Positions 33,866 through 45,082 are shown, numbered from the stretch's first letter. The stretch is DNA of 64,000 nt from Rana temporaria (GCF_905171775.1 NC_053489.1:593009844-593073843); one strand, 5' to 3'. The notes: a model not told the origin generated them from the letters alone. Made by a program: numbers and translations.

Positions 33866-34556
33866 ATTACCTTCACTGCTGGATGTGCCCACTGTGTGTG
33901 TTTATAAACTCTACAGTATGTTGCCTCAGCTGCATACATTATACAGCGCGGTGTTCTGTCAGCAGAACAAGAACTTCCCGTGCCACTCCTGCAAGAAAAT
34001 CGAGTCAGGCTGAGTGCTGCTCAGCCATTCACATGCTCTGATTGGCAGATCCTCTGATTGGCTGAGGCAGAGAGTTGGGAAAATTACATAATTATTTCCC
34101 CAAGTGCACGTAGCTGAGTGTACATGTAAGTGGATATTTAATTGGAGTCCCTTGTTCTTCTGTCAGCTAGATACATAACATTAGGTTTGTTCCATACAAG
34201 CTGGGATTGTGATTGTGTGAAGTAATCCTGGTCTCATGTCCATTACCAGCACACCTCACGGTTTCAAGCTTATGGATATTGACTTCTTTATGGATTTGAA
34301 ATCAATTCCATAATTTAGTGTAGGAGTTTGCACATTTTATTTTATTCTGTTGTTTTTCATGGCCTTTGAATCAGTCCTTCAGAGGAAGCTTTATATTCCC
34401 CTGAGAATTACTGAGTAGCACTAAAAAAAAAAATTCAAAAGTGGGACGGAAAGTTCCCATCCCACTGCTGGAACACAGTGCTGTATACTGTGTAGCTGAG
34501 GCTACATAAAGTTTTTACAGAACACGGCAGACATATATACTGTAGTAGTGAAGGTA
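33866..34556. repeat. Long imperfect inverted repeat (foldback, ~690 bp)
   Basis: The left arm 33,866-33,990 (ATTACCTTCACTGCTG ... AACTTCCCGTGCCAC) is mirrored by the right arm 34,441-34,556 (GTGGGACGGAAAGTT ... AGTGAAGGTAAT). The unmatched centre contains GATTGGCAGATCC/GATTGGCTGAGG. No coding region. Confidence 0.65.
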
Positions 34557-34569
34557 ATCATTTATTTGG

Positions 34570-34973
34570 ACGATCGGAAATTCTGAAAAGAAAAGTCAGT
34601 TGTGAGCTTTTGGTCCGAAATTCCGACCGTGTGTATGCCCCATTGGACTTTTGCTGTCGGGATTTCCGCCAACAAAAGATTGAGAGCTGGTTCTCAAATT
34701 TTCCGCTGGAAAAAAATTCCTATTGGAAAATCCGATCGTCTGTACGCGCAAAGTTCCGTTGCATGCTCGGAAACAATTTGACACATGCTCGGAAGCATTG
34801 AACTTTATTTTGTCGGCTTGCCGTAGTGTTGTATGTCACCGTTTTCTTGACGGTCGAAAGGTTAGAGAACTTTTGTGTGACCATGTATGCAAGCCAAGCT
34901 TAAGCAGAATTCTGTTGGAAAAACCATCCAAGGGTTTTCCGACAGAAAATCCGATTGTGTGTATGCAGCATTA
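34570..34973. mobile_element. TGTGTATGC foldback element, TCCGACC/GGTCGGA word
   Basis: The right terminus CGATTGTGTGTATGCAGCAT has the TGTGTGTA core of the foldback group; the left part contains CCGACCGTGTGTATGCCCC. Internal words TTCCGAC / GTCGGAA and GAAAATCCGAT / ATCGGA recur in both orientations. The left boundary is approximate. Confidence 0.5.
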
Positions 34974-35360
34974 CAGAGCTTATTTTCATCTCGAACATCT
35001 CTGAGCTCATAGAAAAGGAGCCATATACGCAGGGTAAACATTTTATAGTGGCCACACTGACTCCTGAGACACTTCTTCAGTGACTTGCAATAGATAAAGT
35101 AAGATATTTTGTTATTTTCTGTGATTTTTGACATCAACAACCAAAAAACAAGTTTAGGCAGAGGTTAAGTTAGAAGGCAAAAAGAAGGCTGAGTAACCTC
35201 AGAACAAAGACAAAAACACCTTATTATTGACAAAAGCAGGTGCAATCACACGTTCTCTCAGTTGGTTACGTTAAATGCATCAATGTACCTAACACAACAG
35301 ATGTCACTTCTATCATGATTGTCACTCTCGGATTTTCCCCAAATAAAACAACAAAAAAAA
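34974..35360. other. Unassigned sequence
   Basis: No gene or element is recognised here. Confidence 0.4.
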
Positions 35361-35364
35361 CTTT

Positions 35365-36075
35365 GGGCCAAATCTTCAAAGGAGATACGCAGGCGGAACT
35401 GCTGTTCAGCCTGCATATCCCTGTGGCTATCTTTGGAAACGATCCTCAGAAGGATTTTTCCAAAGATAGTCAGAAGATCCGACATCTGTAAGACACTTAC
35501 ACTGTCGGATCTTAGGATGCAGTACCGCATCCGCCGTTGGGGGCATTTCGAGTCGAAATGCCGGCTAGAGTATGCAAATGAGTACTTAAGCAGATCCACA
35601 AAGCATTTAAGCTTTGTGCTTTCTGCGTAAGTTACGATTTGCACGTGTTAAATTAGGGCTGGTTTTACAATGTGTAAAGTTAGTACACCATGTAAAACCA
35701 GACCTTTTTTTCGATCGCCGCAATTTTTTTTTAAATTTGAATTTTTTTTCCCGGCGCGTATTTTTTTTTTCACCCGTCGCAACTTTATTGTCCCTTCGCA
35801 ATCCACAAAGCCCGGCGTAAATTACGTTTGCGCGCTGCACGTCGGGAAAATTACGTCACACGCATGCGCAGTACAGCCGGCGCGGGAGCGCGCCTCATTT
35901 AAATTGTAATCGCCCCCTGGAGAGGAGGACCGCCTTGCGACGGAGGCACTTAAGTTACACGGCCTGAAATTTCTAGGTAAGTGCTTTGTGGATCGGGCAC
36001 TTAGGTAGAAATTTAACGCCTGTGTAACTTAACTGCTGAAAGTTAAGTTAGGCGGCGTTTTTGAGAATTTGGCCC
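35365..36075 (+). mobile_element. Harbinger-like MITE, copy 7 (711 bp)
   Basis: Ends GGGCCAAATCTTCAA and TTGAGAATTTGGCCC are flanked by CTTT / TTTA (shared TTT, 35362-35364 and 36076-36078). It is diverged in the interior from the other copies (GGAGATACGCAGGCGGAAC) but most similar to copy 8. Several overlapping frames on both strands (103-128 residues) result from self-complementarity. Confidence 0.75.
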
Positions 36076-36080
36076 TTTAA

Positions 36081-36596
36081 TTCCGCAATACACACGGCCG
36101 TTTTTCGGGTTGTAAAAAGTGAAGTTTTTTTTAATGTCATTAAAAACGATTGTGTGTGGGCTTCAGAGCATTTTTCACGATGTAAAAAATGGGCATTAAA
36201 AATTTCGAACATGCTCTAATTTTTCACGACGTTTTTAACAATGTCGTTTTTAACGTCATAAAAAATGGCCGTGTGTGGGCTTTAACGACGTGAAAAAAAC
36301 GTGCATGCTCAGAAGCAAGTTATGAGACGGGAGCGCTCGTTCTGGTAAAACTAGCGTTCGTAATGGAGTAAGTACATTCATCACGCTGTAACAGACAGAA
36401 AAGCGTGAATCGTCTTTTACTAACATGAAATCAGCAAAAGCAGCCCCAAGGGTGGCGCCATCCGAATGGAACTTCCCCTTTATAGTGCCGTCGTACGTGT
36501 TGTACGTCACCACGCTTTGCTAGAGCATTTTTTTTTTCACGATCGCGTGTAGGCAAGGCCGTTTTAACGATCGGGTGTCGTGTGTACGCGGCATAA
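36081..36596. mobile_element. TACACACGG foldback element, CGTGAAAAACG word
   Basis: TTCCGCAATACACACGGCCG and GTCGTGTGTACGCGGCATAA are inverted ends. The interior shares long blocks with 21,759-22,095 (AAGCAAGTTATGAGA, GCTCGTTCTGGTAAAACTAGC). It inserted next to MITE copy 7. Confidence 0.7.
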
Positions 36597-37789
36597 CAAA
36601 TGAATCGAAATGTTAATGTAAAATGTTTGTTTATTGTGTAACCCCTGTGTTATTTAGAACATTATGTTCTAAAGTATCTTACCTGACACTTGTATTTACA
36701 GATACAACTCTACCTTCAAATACAAGTTTTTCTTTTATAAAAAAGAAGGTTATTGTTTTGAGGGAATTAATTTTTTTTCCTTTACCTGAAGCAGCAGGAA
36801 GTTGCCTGATAGTATAAAACACAATGTTTTTAAATCAAAAACTTTCAAGTTCCCTCTCCTACAGTAATAACAGTTACCTTGAAATGGCTTAATGGAAATG
36901 ATTTTAATGAAAGTTTATCCCAAAGGAAATGTTCTAAAGAAATAAAAAAAAAAACAGATTTTACTTCTTTACACTTAATTTGGCATTTTCCTACCCAGTC
37001 TACTCCATATTCCCTTTTGTATTCATTTGACAAAAAAAATAAAATCTATCATACAGTTGTCAGATATGTATTTAGGATTTATTAAAATACTTGCATCCTA
37101 GTCTGAAAAGTGTTTCTTTATTAAGGCGAGTAGCAGGGGTCATTCTAATTTCAGCATGCAGAAATTAGATTAGTTCTTGAATCAGCAGCATCATTCAACA
37201 TCTTATGTTGTCAAGTTTAACTTTCCTGTTTCAGACATATGCAGAGTTATAGAAGTTGAATAATTCAACATTTAAATATTCTGGCATATGTGAAATTATG
37301 CTTCACATTTTCATTCCTGTGTTCCAATATACATTGTATATTATTGAAGCTATACACAGAACCAAGAGGAAAAATGCAGTGCCCAGATTCTAAAGCTGCT
37401 ACTGGCACAGGTGACATGGGGAGGCTTCCTGTGACAGCCACTGCTCCAGGATAAGCTACAACCTTAAGAAACCTATATGGAGATGGCACATTCTGAAAAG
37501 GTTCCATTGTGGCATACTGTGAGGTAAATGTTTTGCAGATAAAGCCTCTTGGTGATCATGTATTAGATCTTTGATAGGGCCATGCCTAGTCATAAAGATT
37601 CAGTTTGGACTTTGGCTGTTCATGCATTCATCTGAACACTGGACTCTGTCTTGCTGTCAGTGGTTGTTAAGAAAGTGGTGGGTTGGGAATCAGCAACATC
37701 ACCCAACCACATTTATTTACTGGTAGAGAATGGCTACTCATGTTAAAAAAGGGGTGGAGTTAGCAGGACATACCTGACCAAATATGGTT
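36597..37789. other. Unassigned sequence, possible host DNA
   Basis: I find no repeat signature across about 1.2 kb, which is unusual in this window. The short antisense frame at 37,265-37,507 (80 residues) has no domain I recognise. Confidence 0.4.
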
Positions 37790-38100
37790 GGGAGTTGGTC
37801 TTTATAATTGACGTGCCTTGGTATGATTCAAGAGGGGGGCCACATGTTCGAACCTCCCCCTTTCCTGGCCTGCCAGGCTGCATGAATGAATAAGGGTCTG
37901 CGGTAGATTTATGGGGGGAGGGCTGTTAGGAAGGAATAGTCGCACAGCATTCACATGGGAACAGAGAGCCGCAGGAGCACTTTACCGCTCTTGCAGCTGT
38001 CTGTTCCAGGATGCATTTGACTTGTGTTGCTTTAAAATGCACATTGTGTGGCATTTCAACTCAACGCAGATCAACACAGTGTTATAGTGTGAACAGGACA
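37790..38100. repeat. Fragment resembling family D long copy
   Basis: The block with CCTCCCCCTTTCCTGGCC and CCAGGCTGCATGAATGAATAA resembles 6,340-6,370 and 6,545-6,560. The remainder is unassigned. Confidence 0.35.
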
Positions 38101-38104
38101 CATA

Positions 38105-38781
38105 GGGCCAGATCCACAGCCAGCCGCCGTAACTTAAATATTCCCATTTAAGTTACACTGGCTGAAAATTTCTACCTAAGTGCCCGATCCACAAAGCACT
38201 TACCTAGAAATTTTCGGCTGTGTAACTTAAATCCGGCTGGCGTAAGGCGTTCCCAATTCAAATGGGGCGAGTCCCATTTAAATTAGGCGCGCTCCCGCGC
38301 CGGACGTACTGCGCATGCTTGTGACGTCATTATCCCGACATGCATAGCACGAAATTACGTTACGCCGAGCTTCGTGAATCGCGCCGGGTCAAAAAAGTTG
38401 CGTCGGGAAAAAAAACGAGTTGCGGCGTCGCTGGAAAGAAGGGTCTGCTTTTACAAGGTGTACTAACTTTACACTTTGTAAAAGCAGCCCTAATTTTACG
38501 ATTGCAAACTAATAATTACGGAGAAAAAACGAAGCTGAAAAGCTTCGTGGATCTCCGTAAGTGCTAATTTGCATACCCGAAGCGGCATTTCGACTCAAAA
38601 TGCCCCCAGCGGCGGATGCAGTACTGCATCCTAAGATCCAGCAGTGTAAGTCCCTTACACATGTCGGATCTTCTGTCTATCTCTTGGAAACTGATTCTGT
38701 GGATCAGTTCCAAAGATAGAAACAGGGATACGCAGGCAGAACAGCAGATCCGCCTGCGTATCTCTTTTGAGGATCTGGCCC
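38105..38781 (-). mobile_element. Harbinger-like MITE, copy 8 (677 bp)
   Basis: Ends GGGCCAGATCCACAG and GAGGATCTGGCCC are flanked by ATA (38102-38104 and 38782-38784). The orientation is opposite to copy 7, with which it shares CATTTCGACTC, ATGCAGTACTGCATCC and TACGCAGGC blocks; together these form a subfamily. Confidence 0.8.
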
Positions 38782-38784
38782 ATA

Positions 38785-39440
38785 GAATTTTATTTTATTT
38801 TTTACAAGTGCGCTAAAACGCAGATCAACGCAAGTCAACGTGCGTTAAACAAGCAAGGGTGGAAATCTACATTAATTTCCCTGCAGGGAATGCATTAAGG
38901 TAAAAAAAAAAAATAGGCTTTACAACTGTATTAAGTCCTCCTGCAACTGATATGTTTCCATTACTTTCCCAATTTCTGCAGATAGTGCTCTCTCTGTAAG
39001 ATGCTGACACTTTGCAGAAAGGAAGCTGGCAGCAGTTGTGACAGATTCATGAACACCTTACCAACACATACATGAAGCTGTGAGAAGGTCCACCGTATGT
39101 TCTCTGATTCTATGCTTCTTTTTATGAATTTAAAGGATTGTTTGACAAAGGGCCTATGTCAATGGGCTTTGAGCTTGTGTTGATAAGCAAATGCAGGTGA
39201 ATACCACTTGTATTAGACATCTGTTTGAGATTCTTCTGAGATCATTCAGTGTTCATTGACAAGTGCAGTTGACTCCTTCTGACCTGAAGTTTTTTTGTTC
39301 TGTGGCGGCATGAATTGCCGTTACCAAGGATGGCTAATTAAACCTGTTGCTTGGCATCAACCCCAGCGATTAGTGGCTACACAGCACTTCAAGTGAGGCA
39401 CTAACCACCCGATCTGCACCCAAAGACACTCAGCTATCCC
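38785..39440. other. Unassigned sequence
   Basis: Short tail GGTAAAAAAAAAAATAGGC at 38,897 may be the end of a TTAA MITE fragment. No gene is supported. Confidence 0.35.
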
Positions 39441-41379
39441 CCGGCTATGATGTCCAAGTGGGGGAAACAGCTAAAATTCCCTCAGAAGCTAACAGATGTT
39501 TCTCCCCCAGCGGGAGCAGGCTGCAACCAAGATGGCACTGGCAGCTCACACAAGCATGCTGCACAACTCAACTGAACCCTGAATCTCACTTCACAGCTAA
39601 CAGTGAGTACTCTCCTCCCTGCTCACCCTCCACAGCTAGCCCTTTCAAATCTAAATCCAGGAGAGATGAGGCAGCCCCAGAACAGTCTCACAATCTCCCA
39701 TTTGCCCTCCCCTCTCCTGACCCACAGCATCCTTCAGCCATAGACATCTTCCCTGCCTCTGACCAGCCAATATCAGAGCAGGCTATGAAAAATATGTTGA
39801 TTTCTCTTAGACAAATGCTTTATTCTTCTCAAATGGAAGCTGAATGGTCTTTCCAGGATGCCTGACAGTCCCTGCTCACCACTCAGTCCTTGACACACTG
39901 CTATGCTGGGTTGAAGCAAACTCTTCCTTTCTGCATAAGCTTTCCTTGTGCTCCACTGCTCCGGTGTTTTCAGACATCATTGAAAGATTACGCCCCTTCT
40001 AAACCCGTTAGCAGTACTTTCTACATTGAACTTGTTTTGTTTCCAGGTTCTTCTTTTTATACTTCCTGTTTTTGTTGCTGTTTTACCTTCCTTGTTTACT
40101 TAACTGATAAGTGAAGTTCCTCTTGTTCCGAAAAATACCAACAGCAGACAACCTTTGTGCAGCTACTATCTGTAACCTTGCAATAACTGCCTGTCCACAA
40201 ATGCTTGTTTCAATAGCTCTACTATGCCACTCAAATTTGTCTCCTTGAATGCCAAAGGTTTAACTAGCCCCAAAAAAGAGCCAACCTTCAAAAGGAAGGA
40301 ACTAAGCTGCGAGCCAATATTGGTTTTGTGCAGGAAACGCACTTTGCAGTGACCAAAACCCACTTGTTTAGAATCAAAAGCTGTGGTCAAGTCTTCCTCA
40401 CCTCTGGTCTAAAGAAGAATAAAGGGGTCCTAATGGCAGTCAGGCATTCTTTCCAGTTTCAACATCACCCCACTTATGCTGACCCACAAGGTCGCCACTT
40501 GGTACTGATCTGTACCATTGCTCAAACCACCTTCACCGTGGTCAGTGTGTATGGCCTTAATGCCAGGAAACTTTGTTTCTTCAAATAGTTAATTAGGAAG
40601 GTTGACAGCCTTAAAAAAAGGTAGTGTAATTCTAAGAGGTGACTTTAAAATTATTGGCGACCCCTCCTTGACACTTCCCCTCAGCCAACCTGCTTTGAAT
40701 CCCTCCCTTCAAGCTTATAACCTCTTTGGTGTATAGAGATACCAGTGTGGATCATAGCATGACTATACCTATTTCTCTCCTTCTCAGCAATCCTCCTCAT
40801 TAATTGACTAATCTTTGGTTTATAATTGGACCCTCCAGAATGTTAGACAATTTGACATCGGCCACATTTCATGGTCCAATCACACCCCGGTCCCCATCAC
40901 CTTAATCGACCGGCAAATGGGACCACGAGATTCTGGCAACTTGACTCATCCCTATTGGCAGACACCACAATCCAACAACAAACCAAGTCTGAACATTGAT
41001 AATTCATTGAACTAAATGATAGTGTCTTGAAAAAGTATTCACACCAATTTGAAATTTTCCACATTTTGTCATGTTACAACCAAAAACGTAAATGTATTTT
41101 ATTGGGATTTTATGTGATAGACCAACACAAAGTGGCACATCATTGTAAAGTGGAAGGAAATTGATAAATGGTTTTCAATTACAGCTGCAAGTCTTTTTGT
41201 GTATGTCTCCTACCAGCTTTGCACTTCTAGAGAATGACATTTTGCCCATTCTTCTTTGCAAAATAGCTCAAGCTCTGTCAGATTGAAAGGAGAGCATCTG
41301 TGAACAGTATTTTTCAAGTCTTGCCAAAGATTCTCAGTTGGATTTAGGTCTGGACTTTGACTGGGCCATTCTAACACAT

Positions 41380-42176
41380 AAATATACTTTTATCTAAACT
41401 TTTCCATTGTAGCTCTGGCTGTATATTTAGGGTCGTAGCCCTGCTGGAGAGTGAACCTCTGCCCCAGGTTTACATATTTTGCAGACTCTAAAGCCCTGTA
41501 CACACTATCGGATATCTGATGGAATCTAACCTGATAGATTTTTTCGTCGGATATCCGCTGAAGCTGACTATGAAAGTCTTGCCTACACACCATCAGTCAA
41601 AAATCAGACCGTGTCAAAACGCGGTGATGTACAACACAACTACGAGCCGAAAAAACTTGACTTGATTCTGAGCATGCATGGATTTTTGTCCGATGGCGTT
41701 CCACACAGATGATCAGATTTTTCTATCGTTTTTTTATCCATATTTCCATATTTCACAGATGGAAAAAAAAAACGATGGGGCCCACACACGATCGGTTTGT
41801 CCGATGAAAACAGTCCATCGGTCTGTTTTCATCGGACAAACCGATCGTGTGTACATGGCTTAACAGGTTTTCTTCTAAGATTGCCCTGTATTTGGCTCCA
41901 AACTTCTTCCCATGAACTCTGACCAGCTTCCCTGCCCCTGCTGAAGAAAAGCATCCCCACAACATGATGCTGCCACCACCATGTTTCACGTTGGGGTTGG
42001 TGTGTTCAGGGTGATGGGCAGTGTTAGTTTTTCTCCAACATAGCATTTTGCTTTTAGGCCAAAAAGTAAAATTTTGGTCTCATCTGACCAGAGCACCTTC
42101 TTCCACACATTTGCTGTGTCTCCCACATGGCTTTTCACAAACTGCAAACAGGATTCTTATGGCTTTCTTTTGAGAG
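41380..42176 (-). pseudogene. Tc1/mariner transposase fragment, minus half
   Basis: Reading the minus strand, the pieces are SHVGDTANVWKKVLWSDET (42,060-42,150), WRKTNTAHHPEHTNPNVKHG, GGSIMLWGCFSSAGAGKL and KYRAILEENLL. Beyond the foldback insert comes VNLGQRFTLQQGYDPKYTAR (41,400-41,480), which holds the second catalytic region; the Asp of the usual QQDNDPKHT motif is replaced (QQGYDPKYT). The N-terminal helix-turn-helix part is absent at the head-to-head junction. Confidence 0.7.
41492..41860. mobile_element. GTACACAC foldback element, GATGAAAAC word, inside Tc1
   Basis: AGCCCTGTACACACTATCGG and CGATCGTGTGTACATGGCT are inverted termini, flanked by TAA (41489-41491 and 41861-41863). Removing it restores a continuous Tc1 sequence (CAGACTC-TAA-CAGG). 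The interior uses the same GATGAAAAC / ATCGGTTTGTCCGAT words as the element at 5,042. Confidence 0.85.
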
Positions 42177-42870
42177 CATTAATCAGAGAAGCTTTGGAGG
42201 AGCTGCAGAGATTCACAGCTCATGGGGGGAAATCTGTTCACAGGACAACTGTTAGTCATGCTCTCCACAAATCTAGCCTTTATGGAAGAGTGGCAAGAAG
42301 AAAGCCATTGTTAAAAGAAAGCCATAAGAAGTCCTGTTTGCAGTTTGCGAGAAGCCATGTAGGGGAAACAGCAAACGTGTGGAAGAAGGTGCTCTGGTCA
42401 GATGAGACCAAAATTAAACTTTCTGGTCTAAAAGCAAAACGGCATGTGTGGCGGAAAACTAACACTGCACATCACCCCTAAACACACCATCCCCACCTTG
42501 AAACATGGTGGTGGAAGCATCATGGGGGGGATGCTTTTCTAAAGCAGGGACAGGAAAGCTTGTTAGAGTTGATAGATGGAGCCAAATACAGGGCAATCTT
42601 AGAAGAAACCCTGTTAAAGTTTGCAAAAAGACTTGAGACTGGGGCGGAGGTTCACCTTCCAGCAGGAAAAAACTTAAACATACAGCCAGAGCTACAGTGG
42701 AAATGTAGAATGGCCCAGTCAAAGTCCAGACTTAAATCCAATTGAGAATCTGTGGCAAGACTTTCAATCTGACAGAGCTTGAGCTATTTTGCAAAGATGA
42801 ATGGGCAAAGATTTCACTCTCTAGATGTGCAAAACTGGTAAAGAAATACCCAAAAAGACTTGCAGCTCTA
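42177..42870 (+). pseudogene. Tc1/mariner transposase fragment, plus half
   Basis: Plus-strand pieces in order are LIREALEELQRFTAHGGKSV (helix-turn-helix tail), RTTVSHALHKSSLYGRVARR, SHVGETANVWKKVLWSDETK (first catalytic Asp region) and RHVWRKTNTAHHP; then, after a frameshift, KYRAILEETLLKFAKRLETG and a degraded C-terminus ending with a SPDLNPIENLW-like region near 42,725-42,760. Frameshifts near 42,480-42,560 and later. It has more of the N-terminus than the minus half but is not functional. Confidence 0.7.
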
Positions 42871-43267
42871 ATTGCAGTGAAAGGTGGTTCTACAAAGTAA
42901 TGACTCGGGGGCTGAATACAAATGCACGTCAAACTGTTCAGATATTTATTTGTAAAATAAATTGAAAACCATTTATCATTTTCCTTCCTCTTCACAATTA
43001 TGTGCCACTTTGTGTTGGTCGATCACATAAAATCCCAATAAAATACATTTCTGTTTTTGGTTGTAACATGACAAAATTTGGAAAATGTCAAGGGGTTACT
43101 TTTTCAAGGCACTGTACATGGTATAGACAGGTTTACGTTTTTTTGGTCGGCCTATAAGGCCTATATATGTTTTGTTTTTATAAAACTAAGTAAGAGGGCT
43201 AGATGTCATTATGCAATTTGCCCATCTGGAAAAACAAAACAAAAACTAAATTTGAATGCAACCTTAA

Positions 43268-43748
43268 AGCGGAGTTCCACCTAAAAATTGAACTTCCGCT
43301 TAACCCACTCCTCGCCCCCTTACATGCCACATTTGGCATGTCATTTTTTTTGGGGGGGGGGGGGAGTGGGGGCTTCAGGAGAAGGGGACTTCCTGTCCCA
43401 CTTCCTCTTTCCGCCGAGGGGCTGGAAAGGCGATTAGCTTAATCGCCTTTTCACAGCCCCTCCCTGTAGACGAGCGCCTGTCCAATCGGACGGCGCCGCG
43501 CCGCTCGCGCATGCGCAGTGCCACTCACGCATGCGCAGTGGGTGCCCGGCCGTGAAGCCGAAAGCTGTCACTGCCGGGTGCCCACACTAAGAATGAAGAC
43601 GCCGGCGAGGGGGGGCGAGGAGCGGAGCCCCGGCCGGCGCGTCGCTGGAGCCGTGGAGCAGGTAAGTGTCTGTTTATTAAAAGCCAGCAGCTACACTTTT
43701 TGTAGCTGCTGACTTTTAATAAACTTAAAAAAAGGGTGGAACACCCCT
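43268..43748. mobile_element. TTAA-flanked MITE (GCGGAGTTCCACC)
   Basis: TTAA lies at 43264-43267 and 43749-43752; ends are AGCGGAGTTCCACC and GGTGGAACACCCCT. Inside, AGCAGCTACA / TGTAGCTGCT and TATTAAAAGCCAGCAGC / GCTGCTGACTTTTAATA form a hairpin. It splits the L1-type LINE. Confidence 0.8.
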
Positions 43749-43917
43749 TTAAACATTCCAAAGCTAATTTCTTCACTTTGGGCAACAAGGCAGATGCACT
43801 TTTGGCCAGACAGGTTAAGGTGCAGTGTCTGAAAGCCAAAATGTTTTTCCTTATATCACCCCACTTCGACACAACTATGAACCAAACCACAGAACATTGC
43901 CAACACATACTGTATAT

Positions 43918-44654
43918 AGCCAGATTCAGGTACAGTTATGACGGCGTATCAGTAGATATGCCGTCGTAACTCCAAATCCGAGCCGTCGTATATTTAAGCG
44001 TATGCTCAAACTAAGATACGCTTAAATGTTACTAAGATACGACCGGCGTAAGTCTCCTACGCCGTCGTATCTTAGCTGTCTATTTATGCTGGCCGCTAGG
44101 GGCGTGTACGCTGATTTACGCCTAGAATATGTAAATCCGCAAGATACGCCTATTCACGAACGTACGCACGGCCGTCGCAGTAAAGATACGCCGTTTCCGT
44201 AAGGCGTTTTCAGGCGTAAAGATAAACCACCAAAAAGATGGCGCAGCCAATGTTAAGTATGGACGTCGGACAGCCGTCTAATTTTTCATGTTTTATGTCG
44301 TTTGCGTAACTTGTTCGTGAATGGGGCTGGGCGTAAGTTACATTCACGTCGAAAGCATTGATGTTTTGCGACGTGATTTGGAGCATGCGCACTGGGATAC
44401 ATCCACGGACGGCGCATGCGCCGTTCGTTCAAAGCGTCATTTACATGAGGTCACAAATAATTTCCATAAAACACGCCCACCTCTTCCACATTTGAATTAG
44501 GCGGGCTTACGCCGGCCAATTTACACTACGCCGCCGCAACTTACGGAGCAAGTGCTTTGTGAATACTGCACTTGCCTCTCTAACTTGCGGCGGCGTAACG
44601 TAAATAACATACGTTACGCCCGCACAAAGTTAAGCCGCCGTACGTGAATCTACC
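43918..44654 (+). mobile_element. Harbinger-like MITE, copy 9 (737 bp)
   Basis: The ends AGCCAGATTCAGGTAC and GTACGTGAATCTACC are diverged but inverted, flanked by TAT (43915-43917 and 44655-44657). Contains the GCCGCTAGGGGCG and CGCATGCGCCG blocks. It sits inside the LINE, between TTEHCQH and DYYASRYN coding pieces. Confidence 0.75.
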
Positions 44655-44798
44655 TATTAGTGACTACTATGCATCTCGGTATAATCTGAAGCATGACCCT
44701 CACACTCCCCAGCCTACTGAAGTTTATTTTACTGCAGTTCTGACTTGAATAAAAGCTCTATGATACAAGCCTTACAGCTGTACTAATTCCTAGATTGA

Positions 44799-45079
44799 GG
44801 CCTCGTACACACGACAGAGAAACTCGACGTGCTTGGCACGTCGAGTTCCTCGTCTCGTTTTGGGATGAAGCCGCCGAAGAGCTCGGCGGGCCGCCTTCTC
44901 CTATAGAACAACGCGGCCAACGAGAAAATAGAGAACATGTTCTCTATTTTCTCGTCGAGCTCCTCGGCGGCTCCATCGAGCCAAAACTGTACAGACGACA
45001 GAGATTCTCGGCAGAATCCGGGTTTTGACCGAGTTTCTCGGCGAATTCTGCCGAGAATCTCTGTCGTGTGTACGAGGCC
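44799..45079. mobile_element. GTACACACGA foldback element, CTCGTCGAG word
   Basis: GGCCTCGTACACACGACAGA and TCTGTCGTGTGTACGAGGCC are perfect 20-bp inverted termini, flanked by TGA (44796-44798 and 45080-45082). The whole 281 bp is close to one palindrome centred near 44,938 (AGAGAACATGTTCTCT), and CTCGNCG(A/G) words recur throughout. Confidence 0.9.
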
Positions 45080-45082
45080 TGA

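Larger units (their letters stand above)
41022..43120. mobile_element. Head-to-head Tc1/mariner composite (2.1 kb)
   Basis: The left end (GTCTTGAAAAAGTATTCACA) and right end (CAAGGCACTGTA, preceded by TTACTTTTTCAAGG) are inverted, with TA at both edges. From 41,022 to ~42,176 the transposase reads on the minus strand, and from ~42,176 to 43,120 on the plus strand. Both halves contain the VWRKTNTAHHP and (A)KYRAILEE(T/N)LL blocks, so the copy is two partial Tc1 elements joined tail-less in opposite orientation rather than one. A foldback element splits the left half. Confidence 0.75.
39448..44797 (+). pseudogene. L1/Tx1-type LINE, split by three insertions
   Basis: This is the second L1-type copy, on the plus strand. 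39,448-39,865 resembles an ORF1 N-terminus (MMSKWGKQLKFPQK). ORF2 begins at about 40,227 with MPLKFVSLNAKGL, the endonuclease start. It continues with IGFVQETHF, GVLMAVRHSFQF, a GDF(K) box and DIGHISWSNHTPVPITL, the EN order in L1-type ORF2. The post-EN linker resumes after the Tc1 insertion with FWSAYKAYICFVFIKLSKRA (43,140-43,200). After the TTAA MITE it reads ANFFTLGNKADALLARQVK (43,765-43,830), and after the next MITE DYYASRYNLKHDPHTPQPTE (44,662-44,725). No reverse-transcriptase palm remains. Frameshifts and stops occur throughout. The four coding segments are in canonical order, so the insertions are later events. Confidence 0.75.

Noticed and set aside
35240..35909. Several frames of 68-128 residues on both strands
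   Set aside because: They sit within a self-complementary MITE (copy 7) and mirror each other.
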